Below are positions 1 through 12,500 of a stretch of 64,000 nucleotides of DNA, piece by piece. The translations under genes were made by a program, and so were the position numbers. A model generated the notes under the pieces. It worked only from the letters and a program-made list of their open reading frames with translations, was not told where the DNA came from and did no database searches. How positions within the stretch are numbered: the stretch's first letter is position 1; every line of letters begins with the position of its first letter. Source of the DNA: Rallus limicola (taxonomy: Eukaryota > Chordata > Aves > Gruiformes > Rallidae); NCBI GenBank assembly GCA_022605955.1, contig JAKCOZ010000005.1:4560001-4624000 (forward strand), read 5' to 3'.

Positions 1-3000
1 AATGAGCAGGGGGAAATAAGGTTATTTACTTAAATGCTATAAGGTTGCTTACAAGGGTTCTTTAATATGAGCTCATGTGTATAAAAGAGAAATGGCACTG
101 ATGTTGAGATTGTAACTGTTGCGGTATTATGAATGAGTTGTTTATTGGGAGAGGGTGTTGATGGAAAGTAAAAGTGTGCCCTGACCTGAGCTACAGCCTT
201 ATCAGCTGTTTGTTAGCTGACAGAATAGCTGCAACAGGCTGTCAGTTCTTAAACCCCTGCCGCGATCTTTGAAAGTGTTCTAGTTTCAGGTATGTTGTAG
301 CAAATAGAAGTTGTGCTGATGGGAACCTATGTATTCAAACAAGGGGGTGTGGAGGAAAGTATTGCTCCAGCCAAAAGGTCTGCTTTTAAGTTGCTCTGCT
401 TCAGTGAGGTAAAGAGGTGTAGAAGAGCGGCAGAGCTTGCAGTCCTCTTGTTCTGCTTACAAAGCTACATGATTGGCAACTTGTTTACCTGTACAGAAAG
501 ACAAGAAGTCATGCTGACACTTACATTCTCAGCAAACTTCTGTCACCCTTCAGTTTCTTCAGATTTCCAGTGGCTGGATTATCAGTTTAGGAATGGTTTT
601 AAAAACTGCATTTCTTTCTTGGGAAGTATAAATATCACAGGGACCTGAGGGCTCACAGCACAGCTTACCTACAGTCATTTAAAATTGACTTTTACCTGAC
701 AGGGAACTTTTTTCATCTTTGATTTCTTGGTGAGGAGAGAAACAAAGGCTTTATTGGCAGGCTTTCCTAAGCTATTCTGAAGAACTCATCAGAAGGTCTT
801 GGCACAGGAAATTCTTTCAGAATATCCATAGAACAATGCAGAAGTCTATTTTTGTTAACTGCTGGTTGCCTGTTAGAAGTTAGGGCTGGATACAACACAC
901 ACACAGAGTCAGTTCAGGGCAAAATTAAGTCATTCTGCTGTTTAATACCATGGAAATTAAATAATCAGTGTCAGGTCAGTCCTTCCACTTGAAACTTTTG
1001 AGGAAATCTGATGTCAGTTTTTGTACTGCATTGTGCCTCTCTTCTTCCCAACTTCCCCCTGCCCCCCCCCTTTTTTTTTTTAAACTGAAAAAACTGTCTC
1101 CTTTCTTTCCTCTTTTGGTGACTGGGCCCCTTTCTCAAGGATGTCTGAGTGCCTTTGAATGGTTCCTTGACACTTAAAAATAGTTTATGTCAAGATTTGG
1201 CCCAGTGCCTCCTGGACAGTCACTGGCCTAATGGAAAATGGAGTTTTCCATGTGTAACTTAGAGATGTCTGGTTGAGTTACAGCTTGTACCCCGCTACCT
1301 TGTTGACTCACAGAATTGTCCAGAATTACCGTATGTGATTACTTCAAGGTATGAATGACACACCATATTGTAGTCAAGTGTCATACTACACCTTTTATTG
1401 TACACTTACCCTGGATCTCCAAGGCTTATGGAGGTTAGCGGTGATAATTACACCTGTGACATGCAGTTCTCTGAAGCGTGTGTTGTTTGTGTGGTACTTG
1501 GTGTGAGAAGTGCCTGATCCACCGAAATATTAGATGCAGATTTTGCAGAAGTCTGAGGGGAAGATACCAGTCTGCCTCAGCTTTGAAAGCAAATTCATGT
1601 GTCAGGAAGGGGAGAAACACCTGGTTATTACTTGTACATGAAAGGGAAGCTTCAGGAGTCCTTCATACACCCTCGTGACCACCCAGACCTTGGGTTTGAG
1701 TATGGAGGCGGCAAAGAAAGCTGTTTCTCTGTGCATTCCTGTTTAGGAGCAAGGGGGTGGGATGGCACAGGGGAATAGGCATGGCCTTGGCTCAGGCCAC
1801 ATTTAACTGTCTAGAAAAGCTGAGCACAGATAAAACTGTATGTGGAGGGAGGTTGTTTCTTGTTTGGTGGGTTGGTTTTTCTAAACAGAAGAGCTTCTCC
1901 AGCTGTCCTGAATGTCTTTTCCCATCAGATCTGTACAGAGACACCTTAGGCTTCAATATGACACAGCATGTTTATTTGTTTGCTTGCATCCAAAATTGCT
2001 GTAGCTTAAAGTCATTACAGAATAATGTTCCTTGGTATCCTTTCCAACATTTCCATCCTCTTAATCTGGAATAGTTACAGTACAGTGCTTGCTGTGTGGC
2101 TTGTTCATAGATTAGATATATTGCTGGAGGAGTTTCAGTTTCAACTATCATGTGACTTTCTTCTGAAGTTTCTTTTCAGACAAAAAGTAATTGGGGGAAT
2201 ATAGCTTCAGAAATGGCATGTATAGCTGAAATACTAGCAAACTTTGAAACTCAAAACTGTGCTAGGGCACAGCAGTGCCCCTGATATGATCATTAAGAAT
2301 CAAACACCTGAAAGAATGACCAATTACTGTATCATTCACTCTGCACCCTTTTCCATGAGATGGTTTTTGCATTGCCATAGCCACACTGGATAATGTATAA
2401 AATGATGCATTAATGTATAACAGGATGCACTTAGTATCGCTGCTTATACTTTGGATATGTTAATATTGAACAGAGGCAAAATCAGATGATTTGATTGTGA
2501 TACTACCCCTATTTATTATCATTACAGAAGATTATATTTTTTATTACTTTATTTGCATAAAGCTCAATGGTAAAATATAGGCTCCTTGCCCTGCTTTTTA
2601 AATAGCCTTGTTAAAGCCTGCAAGTATTTTCCTCATATCGGAAGCTGAGTGGATCATCTTTGGAGGAAAATAAAATACTGTGAGTGAAATCTTGGCATTA
2701 GATTTAAATCAAGGTAAAACTCCATGTTCCTTTCAGGGAAAATCCAGGCTTCACCAGTGTTCCCATATCCCATCCAATAAAAATTCCAGGAGTATGGTTC
2801 TCTTATCAACTTCTCAAACATACTTGCTCAGGAATCCGATGTGAGATCGCTTCTTCAGTGGAGCACAGCTGAATGGGTGTGCTGGCAGGGTAGAGCTGCT
2901 CCCGGGACTGAGGTGCTTCTGCTTTGTCCCTGGGAATGTGGTGCAGCAGGCTGGATTTATGGTGTGTAGATATTGTCCCACATCTGTCCCTGGGGCCTGC

Positions 3001-3363
3001 ATCCACAGGAGGCTCATTTAGAGTAACAGCTGTCATAAAAGCAGTCTTGACGATGGCACATGTCTCTGCTTGGCCGAAGAAAAGTAAAGGTCACCAAAGA
3101 GGACCGAAGAGTCATAGAAAAGACAGAATAATTGTTCTGTTCTTCAAGTAGCCCAGTTATTCAAAAACTGAATGGCAGAACAGTGAGTAGTTTCTCGTGG
3201 GCAGTTAGTGGTCTGCTGGTACTAGGAATGGAAGTGTGTAGAAGTGTTTAGGGCCTCAAGCGAGGTTTTCTGTGTGCTCTGTTGAGTCTCTAAGCCACAT
3301 AACCAAAAGACCAGATGATTCTGCAGAGGCCAGGCATTTCATCTGATCTGTTGCTTTTTACAG
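1..3363 (+). other. SWAP70: SWAP70 intron (partial, 5' end outside window)
   Basis: No exon is recognisable here. The next upstream coding exon would end just before the PH domain, and I found no matching coding segment followed by a splice donor. The stretch contains ordinary non-coding sequence, a C10/T10 homopolymer junction near 1061-1081, and the polypyrimidine/CAG acceptor at 3350-3363. Short open frames in this interval lack splice context or recognisable protein motifs. Confidence 0.75.
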
Positions 3364-3510
3364 GGTTATATGTTGAAAAAAGGCCACAAAAGGAAAAATT
3401 GGACAGAACGATGGTTTGTGCTAAAACCCAACATTATTTCCTACTATGTAAGTGAAGATTTAAAGGACAAGAAGGGAGACATCATACTGGATGGCAACTG
3501 TTGTGTGGAG
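3364..3510 (+). CDS. SWAP70: SWAP70 coding exon: first half of PH domain
   Basis: The exon is 147 nt, phase 0 to 0, 49 codons. The acceptor is a T-rich tract then CAG at 3361-3363, and the donor is GAG|GTAAGA at 3511. It encodes the first beta strands of the PH domain, with the basic stretch KKGHKRKNW expected to contact phosphoinositide headgroups, then [14 protein letters not shown] and the end of the first half at NCCVE. The open frame runs past the donor into the intron, but that extension is not coding. Confidence 0.96.
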
Positions 3511-6500
3511 GTAAGAAAAAACCCACACGCTAAAAACTTTCAATGTCTCTTAAGGATTAATCCTTTCTGTGTGTCTGGGACTGACTCCTGATTTCTTTCA
3601 TAAACAGAGCTTTTTTCCACTTCATATAAACCCTGTTAATATGAACACTGAATAATGAACACTGTTAATAGAGGTTCTTAGTGCTGCTACTTGTAGCTCT
3701 GTAATAAAGAACTGCATACATGGGGCTTGAACAATCTAATTTGATTTCAGTGTGTTTGCAAAATCAATCCTTTTGTTACCCATTCTAGGCTTTGCCAGAC
3801 AAAGATGGAAAGAAATGCCTTTTTCTCATAAAATGTCTTGATAAAAGCTTTGAGATCAGTGCCTCAGATAAAAAGAAGAAGCAGGAATGGATTCAAGGTG
3901 AGATTTCAGAAATCTGAAAGGTTATGTTAAGGTTCAGGTAAGCTGAAGTCTTAAAAATGTGTTTTACTCAAATTTGAAATTCCTGGTTGTGTGATTTTTC
4001 AATGTCTGCGTTTTGGGCACATGGAAAGGATCTTTAGGGAGCTTGAGAGTCAGGAAGAACTAAGGATCTGCAAAGGGGAATTGGTTTCCCTCATTGTGGT
4101 GCTTCAATTTAGGCAGCCATAACCAAAATGGGTATTGTTGTTTGCTGCTTCTATGTTGGCTGTACTTCTAGGGATGGGGAAGAGAAGGGGAATACATTGT
4201 AAATCGCTGCTCTTGGGGAGGGAGGGAGAGCATTTCAGCATCACAAGGTGCTGTCTTTGCTTTATGCAGTTTTGCTTGAAGTAGTGTGGTTTAGTGAGCT
4301 GAGGGTAAGGCTGGGAACTGGGGCTTCCTTCTCCATCCCACAGTGAAGGGACTCCTGTGTGACCTTCCCACACGTGTGCTGAGTGATAGTTCCAGGCGTC
4401 TCTTGCGGAGCGAGTTAGGAGGCCTCGCAAGCCCTGGTTGCCGGTGCCATTGAAATACACACAGCGTTAAAGTATTTGGGTCTGTCCTTGAGCCGGGTGG
4501 GACTGGCTTTGTCAGACCTGGGGGAGAAGCTTCTAGCAGCTTCTTGTAGAAGCCACCCCTTTCCTCCCCAACTTTGCCACGCAAACCCAAAACACATTTG
4601 CACTTCGCTCTTCTTCCCTCTTTACCTAAAGCATGTGTTTGATTGCACCAGCATCTGATGTAGGACAAACGATTACTTCGTTCCAGAAGGAGATCTCTTC
4701 CTCACAGTTGCAGTCGCTCTCTGAATATTTCCTGGCTGAATATAAGTGAATGAGAGCTACCTTCTTACTGGAGAAAGTTGTCCCTTGGAGTATCAGCAAG
4801 AATAAAGAGCTTAAGATTTGGTTCTAAGGAAGTTACGGGATGTATATGTTAGATAACATCTTACTGCTTGATTAGTCACTGGATCTAGGTCGTAAGAAAG
4901 CTTTAAGTGTTGGATGGATGTTAGTTTGGTGGGGGTTTTGGGGGGTTTGTTCGTTTTTTTAGCTATGTGTAAGAGTGACTCGTATGGCCTGTTAGAAATC
5001 AGTATTGGAATTGGCATAATGCATAGTCTGGTAAGAATTAGGAGAAATGACAACAGCTGTTTCTTGTTTAAAAATACATTAACAAACCCCCCAAACAACA
5101 TGACACCCCAACCGCACATTCACTGAGCTTAGCATTTACTGGTGCTCTCTTCCTCTCCCTTGGTCTTGCACGCTCCTCTCCAGCTATACAGACCACTGTA
5201 AACCTGCTGAGAGCGGGGAGCCCTCCACCCCACAAAGAAGCACGCCAGAAGCGCAAAGAATTGCGCCAGAAGCTGTTAGCTGAGCAAGAAGAGCTGGAGC
5301 GGCAGATGAAGGAACTGCAGGCAGCCAATGAGAACAAGCAGAAGGAACTGGAGACCGTGAGAAAGGTGGGAGCGGGAGCTGCTAACCTTTCAGCTCAGTT
5401 TCGGTGGTGGAGCTGGGCTTCTTGAAGTCTGATTAGGCACCTATTCCCTGCTCAGGTGTTGAGGCGCTCAGACGCACCAGCGAGCGCCTGCAGAGGGGGT
5501 GAGCTTGTGCTGGCATCAGCCCCCAAGCGAGTAGACCTGCTGGTTGAGCCTGCAGCAGCACCTTCAGCACAGACCGCAGCAGCTGCTGAGGGCTGTCAGC
5601 AGGCTTGGCGTTACTCACAGGGCCTAGCTTTGTCCCCTGTAACTCGTGAGTGTATTGTGAAGCCAGTGTTAAAAAAAACCGACCCAGCTGCGAGGCTGTG
5701 TTTGGGGACTAGAGAGACTAATATTTTCAGTTACCTTTGGGAGCTTTTTGGTTGTTTTTTTCCTGTCAGACATGTCTGTCAAACTTGGGGCTTTCCATCA
5801 AGATTCTCTTAGTTTTTCCAAAGTTCTGTTACATGAATTTCATGGTGTGGGAACTCTCCTCTTCACACAGATGTAGTTAGTAGAGAGATAAATCTTATTT
5901 ACAGGGATTCCGAAGATGCAAAGTGATTTTTTGAGTATGTACAGGCGTAACTTATTAGAGACTGGGAGGGATTTATAGAGCTGAGACACATAGCCACTAT
6001 TCATAAGCTGCATAAATGCATGTTCCTTATAAAAGCTGGATTGACTTCTGAAAGCCTGATGACTGGACTGGAAGTCTTGGCGTATTAGCAGATGAGTTGC
6101 TGAGTGTATCGTTTTCCTTGTAGAGAGCTCTTTGGTCTAACGACTGTCAGGAGCCCCATGGTGCCTTTGCTGTGGCTGCACACTAACAGTAGATTGGACA
6201 TGCTGATGGCTCTTTGTACTTTGGAACAACTGATACAGGGACTTGACGAGTGCCCAGACATACCTTCTGTCTTTTGAAGAAATGTTACTATGGCTTTTAT
6301 TGCTGTGATACCTCTTAATGAGGAGTGTGCCTTGAAAATACCTTAGGATGCTGCCAAATGCCTCCCTCCCTGCCGCTGCATGGTGTTTCATGTGCTGAGT
6401 CCCTGCTGCCAGAGCCCTCCAGGTCCTTGCTTTGTGCTTGCTCTAAATTTAGGAAGGCAGTGAAGAATAAACCTCTGCATTTGGTTTTTTGCATTCCCAT

Positions 6501-9500
6501 TTAGGACAAGCGTGAATCAGTGCTTAAGTCAGTGAGAAATACTAATTTTAGCCCTTGATTAGAAAAATATTTTAATGATCTTTGTGGCTACAGCTATTGT
6601 GAGAGCATGTTAAAGGTGCTGAGTCTAGAAAGCAAATGAAGTCTCCAAAATGTATCTCTCTAAAAGACTTGTCAGTAAGTCACAATTTGTGGTGAGGAGA
6701 AATTGGTCTTTTGCTAACTAACCTTGCACAGACAGTACTGCTGTATGTATTATTCTGTTTGTCTTAAATGGAGTCTGACAGTGGAAAGCCATTTTCTAAT
6801 TTACTTTTAGCACCTATATTCTACCATTGGTTTAAGGTCCAAAATGCAAAATGGTTTAAAGGACAGTCTGTTACTGCAGGTTACAGGTAAGTGCTGTACC
6901 TGTTAGAGATCACAGGACTATATGTCAGCGTTGAGTTTACCTTATTAAGGAAAAAGTTAGGGGGAAGATGGCATGAGAACAACCCCAAAGGCTGCTGACA
7001 GGCTCCAGGGAGTTTTGTAGGAGTCACAATGTAAATTAGAGGGAGCTGTGGCAAGAAGCATCTTTTGAAGTGGACTAGGTTAGCAAGGAGAGTGGTTTAG
7101 TCTCTGAACTATTGCACTTTGACTAAGCAGAATTAGAGGGGAGGTACTGTGTTGGAGGAACTTAAAGTGTTCGATTAGTTAGAAAAATGTTTTTCAAGGA
7201 AAAGGCTTTGTAAATGGCTCAGGAAACTGAATTGTTCTGGAAGGCTGAGCGTTAGGTCTGCTGCTAGTGGCAGTGAGCCACCACTTAGCCAGCATCTGCC
7301 AAAGTGCACTCTGAGACTGGTTTGTACTTTGATAGCTCCTGCAGTAAAAAAATTCAGAATAAGAGCCTTTGTCTAAAAGAGGGTTTTTTTGGTATTTTTA
7401 ATGGAATTTTGAGATACAGCCATCGAACAGACCAAAAGGTAAGTTTTCCTTGCCAAGAGAGCATGCGTGAGGCTTGTGCACCCTTTCTGTTTCGACTGGG
7501 GGTCTTGCATGGGCTTCAGAGACTGTACGCTAACTCACCGCTGCTGGAATGGTGTGTCCCTGTTGAGTCCCCCTCCCTCCAGCCCCCAACATTTGGGACT
7601 TTTCCCTAAGCTGCATAGCTGTTGCCAGTAACCTTACCTGCCAGGAACTGGTGTCCTCTGATGTGAATTAAGCAGGAAGCTGCTGATAAAAGTGGACAAA
7701 AAGTGTATTTTCTTGTTGAGCGCTCTGGCAAGCGCCTAGCACCCACCCTCGCCTGTGACTCTGCACGTTCACCCTTGGCTCAGGACTGGCAATGTTTGTT
7801 CCATTTCAAAGCGGGGAAGGAAACCAAAAGAAAATGTCACTGAAATAGGCATCTTGGGTTTATTACAGTTACATGCTTTGAGCTGGTCTGGCAGGGGAGG
7901 AGGAACATTTCTAAAAGACTGGCATCAGTCAAGCAAAGGAAAGCAGCTCTGTACCGTCTTCTGCAGCTTAAAAACAAACTAGGAGCTTTCTCCTTCCCTT
8001 CCTCCCATCTAATTCAGACTAGAGTGATAGCACAGGCATTTAAAGGGATGAAAGTTTTAGCTTGGCAGTTAAAATCATGTAGGCATCTCATTAGCTCATC
8101 TAGGTTTTGTGAGGGAAGGTGGGCATCCTGCTCTTACTGAAAGTCTGTGGAAGCAATTTCAGCAGAAACAGGGCCTTTCTTTGTTTCCCCTGAAGCATCA
8201 GAGAAGTTTCTTTCTTAGGAAAATTCCGTGACAGAATGATTTTGTTTTCAGTACTGGTAAAGCTTTGGCTGGTACTTGTGCAGTTATAACCTTCCATGTG
8301 GTCTGATAATACTTGCTATTGAGATCTTAAGGAAAGGAAAATCTGTGACAAGTATCTTTATTTGTGAAATCAGATGCAAAAAAAAAGGTAAATAATTTGC
8401 AAAAAAGCCTGAAAGTACCAGCAGCTGTTTCCTAGGCCTTAGCTCTGACTAGGCTAAATTTCCCCCAATTCCAAGTGATGATGATTAACTAGAATTTTAT
8501 TTACCTTACATGGCAACTTAGGGGACGTTAAAGGGATGTGATTCACAATAGCACAATCGTGTATTATTGTCAAAGTCTGCAACACTTCTGCTTTCCCATG
8601 GCAATTTAGTGCTGCTCACTTCTGTTCCTCTATGGGCTCTGTGTGTGCTGGCATGTTTTCGTGTTGGAACTCCTATGCAGCCCTGCCTGGGATGTGGTTG
8701 TCTGTCCCCTATGAGATAGAGAAGGAAATAAAGGGATTTCTATCAGTCATGCAAAGCAGGATGCAAAGGAAACTTGGAAGAAGTCCAATAATTGACTTTT
8801 CATTGGTAAATTTAAAATTGTCTTGCAAATAACAAGATTCAAAAATATATTTAAAGATTTTGAGAATAGCCACAGGCATACAAAATATAGAAATCTGGTG
8901 CCTTAATGCTTCTTGAAGGCTTCCTCCATTTTTGTTAAAGCCAAAAAATGTTAAATAAAATTCCATCCAAATGCTTTAGTTTTTGACACTTTTTTTTTTC
9001 CCCTTTTTCTTCTTTTCTCCCCCTGCCCCTCTCTTCCAGCAACTGGAAGCAGCAGCTGCTCGTGCTGCTGAGGAAGAAAAGAAAAGGCTTCAGACTCAAG
9101 TCGAATTGCAAGATCGCTTCAGTTTGGAGCTGGAGAGAGAAAAAATGGTGAGTAGTGCACGTGGGTTTTTGCTGTGATTTACACATAGTGAGCAGTGTGC
9201 TCAGCAGGGATCTCCCTCACAGGCAGTCACTGAAAGAGTCCTGCAGGTTTTGCTGGTGACTGGAGGGTGCAACCTTATGTGCACTTATTAGACATGTGGG
9301 AATAAAATATTCTTACTGCTGAATTTGAACACTGGAACAGCTTGCCTAATATTTGTGTGTCATTAAAAAATTGGGAAAAGTTTGCTGTTGGAAAGATAAA
9401 TGCAGACTGAAGTTATCATTAGGAATTTCAAAGATGGAGAATGAATGTGAACATATGAATAGACGAAATGAACACAGGTTTAACCAAAATGCATTCTAGG

Positions 9501-12500
9501 AATTTTCTGACTTGAATATATGCCTGAAACTATTGCTTGTTTATACTGTGGGTCCTTTTATATTTATGCATGCACAGGCATGGGAAAAAAAAAAGAAAAA
9601 AAAGTACTATAGCTTTACAACACCACTACCAGGCTTGAAGGGCTTTGTCAGGCATAACAGGCTGTTCTGTTAGCCAGAGAAAAGTAGGAATAGCCACGTC
9701 AGTGTGATGGAATGTCTTGGGCCTAAAGACACATGGCGCCATGCTATGGGCAGAGCGCAAGCTCCTGAATGCCATCACTTTCTGGGTCAGTGGGGTTGAG
9801 GTTAGCTGAGGGAAAGCAGGCTGCAGACCAGTGGAGCAGGGCGTGCCATCCTGTGCACTTTGATCACAAGCCTTTCCTGCTGACTTCAGGAGCTGTGCTT
9901 ACTGTCGATGAGGTCCATGTTAGGCACTGCTAAATGCCCAGGGTTTGGTGCTCAGCTCAAAGCCAGGCGGCCGCTGGTGTCCCCAGCACAGCGAGGGGCT
10001 GAGCGGGAGGCGGGCTCTGGTGCTGCAGCGCCCTCTTTTCCTTCTCTGGTCAGCGAAGGATGAGGGATGAGGATCAGAGATTGGGGGACTGTGGATATGC
10101 AGCCTCACCTTCCTCTGTGCTTTACCTTTGACTTTTGTTACAGCTGCTCTTCTCTTAGCAAAGCCAACCTCCTTCACCCGTTTCCAGCCCCTCAGCAGCC
10201 CTGTGCTGCGCTGACATCCAGATAGGAGCATCTGCAGTGTGCTGCTGCCAGGGGAGGACTTGCTGAGGAGGGAGTGGAAACAGTATAATCAAACCAGCCT
10301 GACCTTTGCCTCTGGGCACTCCACAAGCTTTCTCTTCCCTCCTTTTAGTGTGTTATCTGTAAAGTAAGTGTCCTAATCAAACCGACTGAAGTGACTGAAG
10401 TTTAAACCCCTGTAAAAGTCCCGTGCTGTGTGGGGTAGGGCACTGTAAGTAGCCTGCCGTGGTGTTTATTTTTTTAATATGTTTTCAGTTACACATCTAC
10501 AACTCCAGACTCAGTTTTATCAGTTTTGCTCTGCAGGCAGCATGAAAAGGTTTGTGTCTGAAAACATTATCTGAAGGAAAACCTGGCAATTTCTTTAAAA
10601 ATTGGAAGCCTGTGTTGAATGGTGTGTCATATGTGTCCTCAATTTCTCTTGCTAGGTAAGACAAAAAATGGAAGAGCAGGTTGCTCAGAAATCCTCTGAA
10701 CTGGAACAGTATTTACAGAGAGTACGTGAACTGGAAGAAATGTATAAGCAGCTACAAGAAGCTTTGGAGGACGAGAAACAGGCACGTCAAGACGAAGAGA
10801 CTGTAAGGAAACTTCAAGCCAGGTAAGGGTTTTACCTTGGAGAGATTTATTTCAGTTCCCCACTCCCCCTGCAGTAGTGAACAACTGTGCACTGTGAACA
10901 ATCTGTTAGAGATTGTTTGCATCCTGGACACCTTGCTGGAAAGGGGGACTAGCCTGAAGGCCAAACACAGCAGAGATTTATTTTTTCTTAAGCTATGAAG
11001 GGCAAAGCTGGTATTTATGACATTTTTGTTATGCTTGATTAGCCCTCAGTGCTGGGAATGCTCAGCCATTTCAGGGAAGCAGGCACACTTATTCTTCTCT
11101 CAGGCGTTGCACATGTCAACACTTGAAAAGCTGAAATCACTCTGAACAAACTTTGCTATTGTGTAACTTAGAAAGCAGTAACTAAATCTGACTTTCTGCT
11201 GTGTTGTATCACAGATTTACCTTGTAATTGATAAAGGGTTAAGTGTCCTGTACTCCTATGGGCTTTGGTTTACTGTGGCTTCTTTCTTCACATATTCAGT
11301 CCTCCTAAGACAATCAAGGGAACTTCTGTGGTGGGGTGTGTGTGTGTGTGGGGGGGGGGGGGTGTGTGTATTTGCACTATTGACTAAACTTTCTGAGTAG
11401 CCCTTTGTGGCAGTCAGGCTGCTTGCACTGCTGGCATGATTTTAGCTGTACACGAAGGACAAGCCAACAAGCAACAACTTTCTCCCTGCTTCCCAAGCTT
11501 TTTTTTTTTTTTTTTTTTTTACAGAAAAATGTCAAAAGGCAAGAAAAATAATTAGTTTGGCTCCCTAACACATATGCTTGCCTAACAGATGCAGTTTACT
11601 TTAAAGTGCAGTTAACATTGCACTGCCCATTGCAGATTACTGGAAGAGGAGTCAGCAAAGAGAGCTGAACTGGAAAAATGGCACTTGCAGCAGCAACAGA
11701 CCATTCAGATGACAGAGGCAGAGAAGCAAGAACTAGAAAACCAGAGACTGATCAAGGAGCAGGCTCTTCAAGTTGCTATGCAGCAGCTGGAACAACTGGA
11801 ACTGGAAAGGAAGGAGGCCCTCGAGCAGTACGAGGTGAGCTGTTCTGTTCAACAGCCTCCCCCACTTCACCAGGTACTCAGCAGTTTAACTGGAACTGAA
11901 GTTCACCAGTATCACGCTGGGTTAAGGATTACTTTGATGCAAAATTTGTACCAACAGGTAGGACAGTTGTGTGTCTGGGGTTTTGCCTAGGCCAAGAGAT
12001 AAATTGGAAGAAGAGGACTCGTTTCAGACGTGCCACCGTCTTTATTCTTTTGTCCCAGGTCGCATGTGAGCCAGCTCAGGCATGTCCTGAAATACTGTGT
12101 GTGCCTTTGTCTTCTACATCTGCTGTCTAACTTCTTAGGCTGTCCCACTGCTGTCATAACTAAATGCCTTATGCTTTTGATTCTTGTATTGTTTTGATGA
12201 TGTCCTGGGGAATATCCATCGTCTTCTATAGGTGAAAAATCAATGTGCTACTGTAGGCCCTTGCTCCTTGAGAAGGTATTTAAGCACTGAACTGATGTCA
12301 AGGCTAGCTAGGACTTAGCTGGAGTCTCTGCATGTAGAAGGGCCTCATGTTCCAAATGCTGGGCCTTGTCTCTGCTCTGGTGTTTCTGGTGAAGGCCCCT
12401 AGCTTTGTTCAGGGAAGAAATAAGAGTCAGAATCCAGCAAGTACAAAGCCTGAAGTGCTGCATACTTTCTAGGGCTGGGGAGGTGTTGATCCCCGTGTGT

